Shown: positions 45,991-56,167 of the stretch, piece by piece | Layout: each line of letters starts with the position of its first letter | How positions within the stretch are numbered: position 1 is the stretch's first letter | Origin: Gnetum montanum | Lineage: Eukaryota > Streptophyta > Gnetopsida > Gnetales > Gnetaceae | Direction of reading: 5' to 3' | Length of the DNA: 56,339 bases | Assembly: GCA_015680685.1 (NCBI GenBank) | Contig: MNCI01036589.1 | Span: 15,410 to 71,748 of the forward strand | Program-made: the position numbers and the translations under genes | Notes under the pieces: generated by a model | What the model saw: the letters and a program-made list of their open reading frames with translations, nothing else | Databases searched by the model: none | What the model was told of the DNA's origin: nothing

Positions 45991-46150
45991 TTCCAAGATT
46001 AGAGAATTTCTTGGGAAGGTGGCCCACCTTGATCCAGTTAGTAATAGTATGTGTTCACATAACCATATGTGTTGAGCTCTGTTGTTGGTTTGAAGAGAGC
46101 TCTAAAGCCTTATTTCTTGGAGGAGTGGTCATAGACTCAACCGCTTGTGG

Positions 46151-46989
46151 TTATGAGAGCTTGTTTGGGCTTTTGGTTCTGAAGAAAGGTCTTCTTTTCA
46201 TGTGATTGTCAGAACCAGCAGTGGGTTGAAGTTTTATAACTCTCGTAGCATTACGTTGCTGCAGTTGAGTGGGGAGTTCCCCTTGCATTGTTGGAGCAGG
46301 TGGTAGTGGAACTACCAGCGTAAGAGTGACGGAAAAATTCGGAGGATGGTATGCATGTGGAGTGTCTTCCGTAGGAGAAGGAGTCCTAAAATACTCTCGT
46401 ACTTGGTAGTGACGTTGTGGGGTTGTGTGACCCATAGAGTCACTTGGAGAAACTGGTTGTTGCATATAGTAGCCATATGGATCTGGTTGCTGGTAAGGGT
46501 ATTGTTGCCTAGGCGATGGCATCCCCCATGACTGTGGGTGTTGCCACTGCTGGTGTTACCTATAGGTTGTGGCAGAGTTTCACTTGGATAATATGTTAAC
46601 GGTTGGTAAAACTGCCTTGGGTTACCTTGGGGATAAGGTAACCTTCGGGGTGCTTGCTGTCTGTTAATTCTTGGCTTGAGTGCATACACCCCAGACTCTT
46701 GTAGATGTGAGATTATTGGGCAACATCCCTTAGGATGGTTATATTGGTAGATCTCACATCCACCATTATTTTCTGTATCCAAATCCACAACCTCATCAGC
46801 AAGAGTCATTTTTCCCTTACCCTTGTCACGTGCATGGCCTAAATCTCTCTACTTTTTATTATCATGGTCACTACTTCGTTCCTCCTTAGACTCCTCTACG
46901 ATCTTTAGGATAGTTTCAATTTTACTGTCTAAGGAGCTCCATATTTCATCTATCTTAGTCGACACTTCTATTGTTAGCTTTTGAAGTGG
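46151..46989 (-). pseudogene. Gag-protease linker of element B
   Basis: Minus-strand reading gives GKMTLADEVVDLDTENNGG, then CEIYQYNHPKGCCPIISH, which may be a degenerate CX2CX4HX4C knuckle. A Pro/Gln/Tyr-rich stretch follows (PRRLPYPQGNPRQFYQPL). Frameshifted near 46320-46520. Confidence 0.6.
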
Positions 46990-48602
46990 CAAGGTTTTTC
47001 TACTCACCAACTCTTCGAGTGCTGACTCATCTTCTTAATTGCAGAATTTTACTTCCTTCTTTCGGAGGGAAGGATCGTAGTTATATTCTTTTGCACTTTC
47101 TCTTTTCCATAGCTCCCCTTCTTCTTTAGCTACTTGCTCCAACAATCTATGAACTTCATGGGATCTAAGTTTGGATAATCTCCCTTGGGCATATGTCCCA
47201 AGGGTTCTCCTAGTTTCGTGTCTTAGCCCATCTATGAGGTGGCATAGTTGAACCATTGTGCATAACCATGGCTCGGGCAACCATGTAGCAATGCATAATA
47301 TTGGCCCATGGCAGCATCCAAGGGTTCGTGAGTACCCTACTTCCATCCATGGATCTGCTTACGTGAGTTGGACACTCTGGAGTACATTTGGTATTTATCG
47401 TTAAACAATTTTAGCATTGTACTCCACCTCCTAATGGTTTCTAGCTCTAAGGACCGGTACCAACTCTCTACTTCTTTTATGAGTGTCCTAGGAAACAACT
47501 TTAACTTCTGCCACTCGTTTTCAATATTTTGCAAGGTGCAGGCATCGTGGAATGCTTGTAAGTGATTTTGTGAATCAGCATTGTATCCCCCCTCAAACCG
47601 TGGGATATTATTCATGTCTATTCTTTTGATCCAGGTATCTTTTTTATGCCTTGTAGGTATTCTCACAGCCTCCATAATGTCTAACATACTTCGGGTGGTA
47701 AGTAGGGGTTCATCATGATCATCTCTCTCATGATGTCTATGATGCCTACGTGGTTCCCTAGTTTCCCTTCTATGCCTTGACTCTCTAGAATGTCCTCATC
47801 CTCTCTCTCAACTCTCTCGTCAAGGTCTTTCATTTTGCTTGTCCTTACCCTTATCCTCACCGTTGTGCTCTTGGTGACTGCATCCTGATGTGGAAGGAGA
47901 GGGTGAATGATGTGATGAAGGGAAAGAAGAAGGAGAACCATCACCATGAAAATGTTCCTTACCTTCTCTTCGGTGACTACGGCCCTAATCGTGATGATGA
48001 TCAGAATGCTTATCCTTATCTTGTGCTTCTGTTCCCTTAGTGAACACTTGGTGTTTGTGGGAATCAGAACCACGATTGTGTATTGTGGAGCACAAGTTTT
48101 GATACCTCACCTCCTCACCATCGTTAGAAGGGGGAACATCATCTTGTGGAGACCCTATCGAGATAGGTTCGCCACCCTTAACTTCTCTTATGATGGGTGA
48201 AGCATTGCGGGGGCCCTTGTCCTTCGACAATGTGTGGCGACTCTCCTGCTACAAGTCCTATTGACGTTGCGCATCTGTGGGATGATAATCCCTTATGTCA
48301 TAATCTTCTACAATGTATTCAATGTATAGCTGTGTCATGTCTATCTATGCTAGAGCACGAAGAAGCATGTTAGGGACTACCCGATTCGGAGGTAACACTA
48401 TGTTACCTTACAAGTCTCTCCAATGCAGTTGTTCATCCTAATGGAGGATAAAGGTAAAATCAGGTATATACTCATTGTGATGAGTATATACCACCTGATA
48501 CTATTGAGGAAATGGTGGTTTTTGGTTATGTGTGTTAGACTGCCGACGGTCTCTTGTGTGATCCCTAGGTGGTGAAGTGCTTTTGTTAGAAGAAGAAGAC
48601 AT
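46990..48602 (-). pseudogene. Gag of element B
   Basis: The ATG at 48602 (MSSSSNKSTSPPRDHTRDRR) lies about 120 bp after the primer site. A long, very His/Arg/Glu-rich linker (47700-48070) precedes the capsid core: MNNIPRFEGGYNADSQNHLQ, HDACTLQNIENEWQKLKLF, VESWYRSLELETIRRW and AMGQYYALLHGCPSHG. A few stops interrupt it (for example after FILH near 48440). Capsid protein of the element; this is the better preserved of the two Gag copies in the window. Confidence 0.85.
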
Positions 48603-48725
48603 TGTGTCTTATTCAGTGTGCTAATTAACCGTTATGTAATTTTTTTTAATTAATCCTAAAGATTTGTTTAAGCTCCCAATGATGTGAGTGATTTCCTATG
48701 TTCTACTTAGTGCACAAACAACTTA

Positions 48726-48744
48726 GTCCCCAGCAATGGCGCCA
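48726..48744 (-). promoter_or_regulatory. Primer binding site of element B, tRNA-Asp type
   Basis: TGGCGCCATTGCTGGGGAC on the minus strand, one base after the LTR. It is nearly complementary to the 3' end of plant tRNA-Asp (expected TGGCGCCGTTGCCGGGGA), with two mismatches. Confidence 0.88.
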
Positions 48745-48745
48745 A

Positions 48746-49524
48746 TGATGAGTGGCAAGGTACCCCTACACTCAACCATACGAATACAAGTGTTACATGC
48801 GTGATCCAGTCGAACTCCATAGACTAAGTGCCTACACACCTTATGGAACACTTAAGGTTAATTATTCATTGTCTTCCTAGACTTACTTGTATTTGTCATG
48901 GTTGTATGGTTAAGTAAGTCTGAGGTATGTGATTTTTATGTCTTTTCTGTTTTATCTCCTATGTTAAGAGGTGAAGGATGAAGAGACTAAGTAACTAACT
49001 TTAACTAACTAACTAAGCCTTAATTAACCTAGCATCAGCATCCATTCCCACTTACCGTCCACACCCTGAGCCAATGCAACCTTCTAGGATTACCAAACGC
49101 TATTTGTTGCTGGGATTACCAAGCGTAACGCAAGTGCTCGAAGTGGTCGTACTGAATGCACTTAACTAGGAGAGAAGGGTTGAGAGAGATTTAATTAACT
49201 AATAAAGCATTTAAAGATTAACAATAAATAATAGTAATTAAAATCCTATTTATCTTAGTCCATGCACTGCAAGGTTTATCCAACAATTCATCTTTATTTC
49301 CGTACACAAACTTATGCTCAGGTACAATATTTGCTAAAATAAAGATCCGTTCACTTTGGAGCTCCTACTTCGAACACAAGGAAATTATTCTATCTCTAGA
49401 GAGGAAAAAACGCTAGAGTTTCACTACGGTCTAGGCCTAAACTTAGAAACAAGGAAGAGCTACTTCTTATTTATAGAAATGGTGGCAGACTGCGATATCA
49501 CGTATGCGATATCGCGTCCCATTA
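48746..49524 (-). repeat. 5' LTR of element B
   Basis: 779 bp. Only two palindromes remain in U3 (49491-49515), so it is shorter than its partner. The first bases are TAATGGG, where TGATGGG is expected. Confidence 0.93.
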
Positions 49525-49990
49525 GTTGTTGAACAAATCGTGCAGCTGTAGATGATGTATAATATTTAACAGCAGTTGCTTCAGCTCATTTTATTAGGTA
49601 ATCAATGGCAATAATAATATAATATTTTCCATTGGACATTGGTGTAATCGACCCCATAAAATCAATTCCCCAAATGTCGAAGGGTTCGAACGGTTGACTC
49701 CATTATTGCGGATCCTCCATTCTAGCAGTCATTCTCCCATCACGTTGACAGCGCTCATAAAATTGGACAAAATGATGGGAATCCTGAAATAATGTAGGCC
49801 AATAATATCCTGCAAGCAGGATCTTGATGGCTATTCATCTCCCAACATAATGACCCCCACAAAAACCCTCATGAGCATCTTGGAGAACTCACAGTTGATC
49901 TATATCGGGAACACACCATCGAACCAAGCCATCGAGATGCACTATGTAAAGTTGTCCATTGATCTCCATAAAGTACTTGGCTTGGTGAAG
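49525..49990 (-). pseudogene. Integrase of element A, N-terminal part
   Basis: HHCC zinc region: AHEGFCGGHYVGR, then HHFVQFYERCQRDGR (first Cys replaced by Tyr or Phe). The core begins [20 protein letters not shown] (first catalytic Asp) and runs to ARFVQQ, where element B begins at 49524. The frame is mostly open apart from three stops. Confidence 0.88.
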
Positions 49991-50019
49991 AAACCATTAT
50001 TTCTTCTTAAGGTTTAACT

Positions 50020-50764
50020 CTTGTGGTGTTTGTTGGGTGAGGAGATAGGTAAGAATGCTATTGTACCAGTTTTTCTCCATAAGTGATTGATTATTCACTA
50101 CACTAGCAAATAAGAATTCATTAGGGAAATGATCAGAAACTAGATACTCATCCTCTTTGTTGTCCCATTGCAACCAAGATAAATGATCATCAAGTACATT
50201 CTCAGTGCCCTTGTGATCGATCATCGTTAAATCAAACTCTTGTAAGATTACAAGCCATCATATGATACAAGGCCTTACCATTGGCTTATTCATGTGGAAC
50301 TAGATTACACTATGATCTGTATGTATATATCCTTTATATCCCAATACACAGTGTCTAAACTTTTCTAGTGAAAACACTACAACCATTAATTCTTTCTTTG
50401 TGGTAGTGTAGTTAAGTTGTGCACCAGCAATACTTCTACTTGCATAGTGGATGTAATAAGGATGCTTCTGGTCATCTAATTATGTAAGTACATCTCCTAA
50501 AGCATAGTTGGATGTGTCAGTCATGATATGGAATGGTTTGGACCAGTTAGGAGCTTGTAGAATGGGTGTTTCTACTAGCTTCTATTTCAGAATTTGGAAA
50601 GCTAATTTGCATTCCCTGGTCCACTCAAAAGGTACATCCTTTTTTGTTAATTTCATTAATGGTTTGGCAACCTTTGAAAATTTCTCAATAAATCTCCTAT
50701 AGTAGCTAGTATGTCCAAGGAATGACCAAATATCTTTGATAGTTTCCTGTTGATGGGTAATTCC
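50020..50764 (-). pseudogene. RNase H of element A
   Basis: Shows the RT connection (FSKVAKPLMKLTKKDVPFEW), PFHIMTDTSNYALGDVLT (first catalytic Asp region) and ALNYTTTKKELMVVVFSLEK-like text, HTDHSVI, and GTENVLDDHLSWLQ (the usual …NVVADALSR end). It is interrupted by several stops. Confidence 0.75.
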
Positions 50765-51640
50765 TTAGATAATTTTGATTTTCTCATGGTCTACCTCTAT
50801 CCCTATGTGTGAGATTTTGAGCCCTAATACTATGCCTTCTTGAACCATCAAATGGATTTTTTTCCAATTGAGCCTCAAATTGGTTTCTACACATCTTTTT
50901 AACACTTGCTTCAACCAGTCCAAGGCGTGATCAAAGTTTGCTCCATAAGTGGAGAAGTTGTTCATAAAGACCTTCATGCCATTCCCTATCTACTATTGGA
51001 ATATGCTTAGAACTAGTCGTTGAAATGTTGCAAGGGCATTGCACAAGCCAAACAGCATCTGTTTGTATGCGAACATTCCCCAAGAATTGGTGAACGTAGT
51101 CTTGGCTTGGTCTTCTAGGGCTATTTGTATTTGGTTATATCTGCTATATCCGTCCAGAAAACTATAACAGCGATGCCCTACGATGGTGTCTAAGACTTGG
51201 TTGAAAAATGGCAATGGAAAGTGATCTTTGAATGTTGCCATATTTAGGAGCCTAAAATCTATGCACACCCTCCATTTGCATCCCTTTTTAGGCACAATAA
51301 CTAAGGGGCTAACCCATTCGCTATCAGCAATGGGGTATATGAACCCAACCTTGAGAAGTTGTTCAATTTCTTCCTTAACTACTTACTTCAACTTAGGGTT
51401 TAATCACCTTTATGGTTGTCTTCAAGGCTTCATGGAGGGGTTAGTGTAAACGCCATGTTGGCATATCTTAGGATCTATTCCAGTTAATTCAGGATATGAC
51501 CAAGAAAAGGGTTCTGACCATTTATTTATTACTTTTAGCAATTCTTCTTTCTGTTGAGAAGTAAGCTTAGCATTGATAATTACCGATTTTCTATTTTTAA
51601 GGAACGTGTATTTCATACTGGTGGGCAATGGTTTCAACTC
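50765..51640 (-). pseudogene. Reverse transcriptase of element A, both catalytic Asp lost
   Basis: In order: YTFLKNRKSVIINAKLT and SYPELTGIDPKICQH (lead-in), WRVCIDFRLLNMATFKDHFP, FLDGYSRYNQIQIA, MFGLCNALATFQR-like text (LFGLCNALATFQR), then KVFMNNFSTYG. In Athila/Tat RTs the last motif is FMDDFSVYG; here both Asp codons are Asn (50957-50962). One stop separates RT into two frames near 50980. Confidence 0.9.
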
Positions 51641-52029
51641 AAGGGACTCCTACTTAAATTTCTCACAGATTTCCAACTTTCCCTAGTTGATATTTTCAAG
51701 GTTAAGACTTGGAAGTTGGCAGTGGAATTTCTCTAATGCATCTATGCTATTGATATAAGTGCAAGTCAAACCCTCAGTTGGTTCCATGCATATAATTGAA
51801 CTATTTTCTTAATCAGCTATCAGCCATTGGGTGCCTTCTTGTCGTGTGGCTGCTGCATATAGGCATATTTGTATATAAATCACTTGTGCACACTATTTTC
51901 ATGTAGGCAATGTTAAACTTTGCACAACCCATGACCTTTACACATAATTACACTTTGTGTCATTGTATGTGATGCATGGAACTTTCTTCTTCTCAATCTT
52001 TCTAAATGTATTTTCCTTTGATATTTCCT

Positions 52030-53428
52030 TTGATCTTCTTGTTTCATGCCTAAGTCCATCCATGAGATGATGCAGTTGATCCCTCTGCAAATAACCATGG
52101 CTAGGACAACGATGTAACAATGCATAGTATCGACCCATGGTAGCATCCAAAGGTTCATGTCCTCCTTGTTTCCAGCCTTGGATTTTCTTTTGCAAGTTAG
52201 ACACTCAGGAGTACATTTGGTACTTGTCATTATATAGTTTTAGCATAGTACTCCACCTACAAATGGATTCCAGTTTTAAGGACCGATACCAGCTTTTAGC
52301 TTCTTTAACTAATGTATGTAGGAACAACTTAAGTTTTTTCCATTCATTCTCTATGTTTTCTAAGGCACACGCATCATGGAATGCTTGTGAGTGATTCTCA
52401 GGATCAGCGTCGTATCCCCCTTCAAATCATGGGATATTGTTCATATCTAATCTTTTGATCCTACTACTTTTTTGATGCCTTGTTGGAATTATAATAGCCT
52501 CAGTTATGTCCAACATACTTTGAGTAGCAAGTAGGGGCTCATCGTGATCATCTCATCCATGGTGTCTATGATGCCTACGTTGTTCCCTACTCTCCCTTCT
52601 TCTATGTTGTGACTCTCTAGTGTGCCCTCGTTCCCTTTCCTAGTTGTTTCATCTATGACTTCCACTTTGCCTACCTTTATCCCCATGGTCTTTTTCTTTA
52701 TGACCACATCCAGATATTGAAGGAGAGGGTGAAGCAGATGATGAAGGTGAAGAAGAAGGAGAACCATCATCATGATGATGTCTGCTACCTTCTCTTCTGC
52801 AGTCTTGGCCCTAATCGTGATTGTGATCAGAATGTCCACCTTTATGATGAGTTCGTGTCCCTTTTTTGGATCCTTCGTGCCCATGGCTATCAGAACCTGG
52901 GTTATGAATAATGGAATGAAGGTTCTAATACACAACCCCTTGGCCAAAGTCAAGGGGAGGAACATCGTTGTGTGGGTGATTGCCTAATGTAATTTCACCA
53001 CCCTCATTTTCTCTTAAGACATGTGGGACATCCTGGGACCACTTATCCTTCAAAGACTTATGATGTCTCTCCTGTTGCAAGTCCCTTTGATGTTGTACTT
53101 CTGTGGGATGGTATTCTCTCAAGTCATGGTCTTGCACAATGTATTCTATATGTAAGTGTAGCATGCCAATTCATGTGAGAGCACAAACAAGCATGATTGG
53201 GACTGAACGATCGAGAGGTAACACTATGTTACCCTCTAAGTCTCACCAACGTAGTTGTTCATCTTGATGAAGGATAAAGGTAAAGTCTAGTATATACTCA
53301 TTGGGATGAATATATACCACTTGAACTTGTTGACGGACTAGTGAATCAACATCATGTGTATTACGTCACTGATTGTTTCCTATTTCAGACCTAGGCAGTG
53401 AGGTGCTTTCATACAAAGAAGCAGACAT
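52030..53428 (-). pseudogene. Gag of element A, truncated by deletion
   Basis: The ATG at 53428 (MSASLYESTSLPR) aligns to the Gag start of element B. The capsid part shows HDACALENIENEWKKLKLF, AKSWYRSLKLES and DATMGRYYALLHRCPSHG (52090-52400). At about 52040 Gag sequence (DGLRHETRR) jumps straight into SKENTFRKIEKKKVPCITY, which in element B lies after the protease. About 1.5 kb, comprising the rest of gag and the protease, is therefore missing. Stops and frameshifts elsewhere. Confidence 0.8.
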
Positions 53429-53545
53429 ACTTGTCTATTCAGTGTGCAATGTATTCTTGTTTATTATTTTCTCAATCAACCCTAAGGGTTTGTTCTAATG
53501 ATGTGAATGATTTCCTAAGTTCTAATTAGCACACAAACAACTAAG

Positions 53546-53563
53546 TCCTCGACAATGATGCCA
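53546..53563 (-). promoter_or_regulatory. Primer binding site of element A, tRNA-Asp type, mutated
   Basis: Minus strand TGGCATCATTGTCGAGGA, one base after the LTR. Compared with TGGCGCCATTGCTGGGGA in element B it carries C-to-T and G-to-A type changes. Confidence 0.75.
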
Positions 53564-53564
53564 C

Positions 53565-54469
53565 TGATCAGTGGCGAGGTACCTTTATGCTCAACCATAC
53601 GAATACGAGTGTTTCATACACGATCTGGTTGAATTCCAAGGACTAAGTGCTTATGCGCCCTTGTGGAACAAGGATGGGTTGGTTGATCATTGTCTTCCCA
53701 AGCTTACCTATATGTCATGATTGTATGGTTACGTAAGCTTGAGGCATATGATTTTTGTATCTTTTATGTTTTTATGTCCTATGCTAGTAGGGAAGGAGAG
53801 AGGTAACTAAGTGAGTAATTTAACTTAACTACTCATTAACTAAGTTCTAACTAATCCTAACACCAGCATCCGTTTCCACTTGCTGTACACATCCTAAACC
53901 AGTGCAACACTATTGGGATTACCAAACGCTAATCATTACTGGGTTACCAAGCGTTACACGCATGTTCGAAGTGGTCATGCTTGTGTAATTTAACGATTTT
54001 CTTAATTGATCAAAATGAATTGTTGTGCTAATAATAGAAATGTAAAGTGCATAAAATAAAATAAAATAAAATAAATGCATAAGAAAATAAAATAAACGAA
54101 ATGCATAAGAAAACAAATCTCAAATGCTGCAAGGATGAATCAAAGAGCTTTTCTTTGTTGCTGTACACAAGGTGTGCTCAGGTACACAATGCTTGAATAA
54201 AGATCCATCCACACTTAGACCTCCTGCTATGGGAACTTGGAAAATACTCTAATTTTCAAACAGACTACAAGAGTTTTGCTACTTGATTGCTAAAAGACTT
54301 CTTTTTTTTTCTTCCATTGTGCGCCTGGGCACTGTATTTATAGGCTTGGGAGCAACTACTCTAATAATAAGAATAAACTGCTAGAGTAACTGCTCTAATA
54401 ATAAGAATAAACTACTAAAGTAACTGCTCTAATAATTAGAATAAACCGCTAGACTAACCGCTCTCATCA
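53565..54469 (-). repeat. 5' LTR of element A
   Basis: 905 bp, same structure as 39098-39980. The U3 repeats are spaced exactly 34 bp (54359, 54393, 54427). Confidence 0.92.
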
Positions 54470-54474
54470 ATTAT

Positions 54475-55586
54475 AGATTGTGCTTTTGCACAAGCCTAAG
54501 ATGCATCTTGATTGTGAATATATCATAGGTATAAAATCAAGAAAACTTTAAATTTTCCTAGCTGGGTTCCCCACATGATCTAATATATTGGGCTACCAAA
54601 AATCTGTAATATATAAAGTTCTTTCAAATATTCTTACATCTAAAAAATCAAAAATTGGTATCAAAGCTAAAGACGAAGCCACAAGAGATACAACTAAGAA
54701 TTTTCTAGCATGTTCTGTTATCTATGATGAGACAAAAAATTTCAAGGTATGAAAAGGATTAACATAAATGTAATTGGATTTTAATAATTTCTAGAGCATT
54801 GTTAATACCAAAAACATTCAATAAAAACTTAGGAAGAAATTTATAGAAAATAATCAAGCAAGAAGAATTGGCTAAAGGATTAATTTACAATTTAGTTTGT
54901 GGCAAAATTAGGAATGAACTTTCAAATTTGAAAAAAAAATAAAGAAAAGTGGGAATATCTTTAGAACAAGTATCAAGTCAAGAAGGGCACAAATCAAAGT
55001 CTATAAAATATCAAGAAGGGCATAAATCAAACAAATTCAAGAACTACAAACAATCAAGGAAGGGTAAATCATACTCAAAAAACCAAGAAGAATGTCAACA
55101 AGGGGGATAATCAAATTTTCACAACACAAAAATTCAGAATAGAAGCAAAGCAAGAAGTCAAAAATTGAATGAGGGCCAACACTATTAGAAAATAAACAAC
55201 CAATCTTTCATGAATTTTACCATTGAAATAAGCAAATTCCTTTAAAAAAGTGGCTACTAGAAATTGGTTGTGAAAATCACATGACCTAAAGAATTGATGA
55301 CTTTACCAATGTATCTTTTAGAAGAGGCCTTGAAAATTTATATTTTGAAGATGATAGAGAAATCCAAATTCTTTGAAAAGGTACAATAAATATCAATATG
55401 GAAAATGGAACTTATTTTGAAATCAAAAATGTATTTTATGTTCCAAATATTGAAAAATCCTTCCTATCACTTGGCCAATTGACAAATGATAACTATAAAT
55501 TAGTATTTGACAAAAACACATGCATCATTTATGATGACAACAATATGAAAGCCAAATTTGAGACACTTGCAAATCAAATTTATTAC
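54475..55586 (+). mobile_element. Copia relic, right part (primer site, gag, protease)
   Basis: TGGTATCAAAGC at about 54656 is a tRNA-iMet-type primer site. A basic Lys/Ser-rich stretch (54950-55120) looks like the end of Gag. Around 55245-55290 EIGCENHMT matches the DSG.SNHMT protease active site with Asp and Ser changed. 55398-55589 then reads NGTYFEIKNVFYVPNIEKSF, LSLGQLTNDNYKLVFDKNT: the gag_pre-integrase segment of Copia pol. The LTR at 55587 cuts it off. Confidence 0.82.
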
Positions 55587-55611
55587 TGATGAGACACGTT
55601 TTGCATAGCGC

Positions 55612-55669
55612 TGCGATATCGCGTCTTTCCCTACGATATCGCGGTCCGCCGCCATATCTATAAATAAGA
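55612..55669 (+). promoter_or_regulatory. U3 promoter: palindromes and TATA box
   Basis: Two CGATATCGC palindromes separated by GTCTTTCCCT (20-bp period) lie about 17 bp upstream of CTATAAATAAG. Confidence 0.7.
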
Positions 55670-55909
55670 GGCGGCACTCCCCTCATTTCCCAATCCTGGC
55701 TAGAAGTAGCGAAGCTCTGGCAGATTGATCACTCCAGAGTTAGAATTTTTCCCATGTGCCCGCAGTAGGAGTCCTAGAGTGAACGACTCTTTATTCGAGC
55801 CACTTGTAACCTGAACCCAAGTTGTGTATGGCAATAAAGACGAACTTGATTGGATAAACCTTGCAGCATGTGGTTTTATTTATTGTTATTTATTTACTGC
55901 TTTCCTAGT

Positions 55910-56167
55910 GCGTACAAGTATGACTTGATTACGAGCGTCTACGGACGTGTACGGCTAATCAAGGAATCGGCTGCTTGTCGCAATGCGTGAGTACGACTTG
56001 ATTACGAGCATTGGACTGCTTGGGAATCCTAGTGGTAGTTCAGTGTGTACGGCTAGTCAAGGAATCGGCTGCTCATTGCTAGGCTAGAACGTGTGATAAG
56101 TATGACTTAGTTACGAGCACCCACGGGTGTGTACGGCTAGCTAAGGAATCGGCTGCTTATCACACGT
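55910..56167 (+). ncRNA. Three tandem hairpin domains in LTR U5
   Basis: Each domain has an outer stem, an internal loop (TAYGA on the 5' side, GAATCGGCTG on the 3' side), an 8-bp stem, a second internal loop (CGAG and TGTACGGC), and an apical hairpin. Domains lie at 55910-55986, 55980-56079 and 56089-56167. Loop sequences are constant; stems vary with compensation. The reversed LTR at the left edge carries the same structure (1-240). The function is unknown. By position, after the poly(A) signal, it would be in the 5' leader of the genomic RNA. Confidence 0.7.

Larger units (their letters stand above)
42486..49524 (-). mobile_element. Gypsy element B, gag-protease only, inserted in element A
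   Basis: Minus-strand order: 5' LTR 48746-49524, primer site, gag, protease, 3' noncoding part, polypurine tract GGGGGTA (43329-43335), 3' LTR 42486-43328. The target duplication is TTTGT (42481-42485) versus GTTGT (49525-49529), with one mismatch. RT, RNase H and integrase are entirely absent: at about 45295 the region that follows integrase in element A joins the protease. It is a relative of element A and a non-autonomous derivative. Confidence 0.93.
39098..54469 (-). mobile_element. Gypsy element A (Athila/Tat-like), split by element B
   Basis: Flanked by a perfect 5-bp target duplication ATTAT (39093-39097, 54470-54474). Minus-strand order: 5' LTR 53565-54469, tRNA-Asp-type primer site, gag (truncated), RT, RNase H, integrase, long 3' noncoding part, polypurine tract GTGGGGGTA (39981-39989), 3' LTR 39098-39980. 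Element B (42486-49524) lies inside the integrase. The protease and the end of gag are deleted, and the RT catalytic aspartates are mutated. Integrase wording (AHEGFCGGHYVGR, WGIDFMG) and the primer site fit the Athila/Tat lineages. Confidence 0.93.

Noticed and set aside
47681-48230. His/Asp/Met-rich frames as separate proteins
   Set aside because: They are alternative frames of the repetitive charged linker in Gag of element B.
55910-56167. Hammerhead ribozyme (retrozyme) in the LTR
   Set aside because: The conserved CTGANGA and GAAA core is not present; the loops are different.
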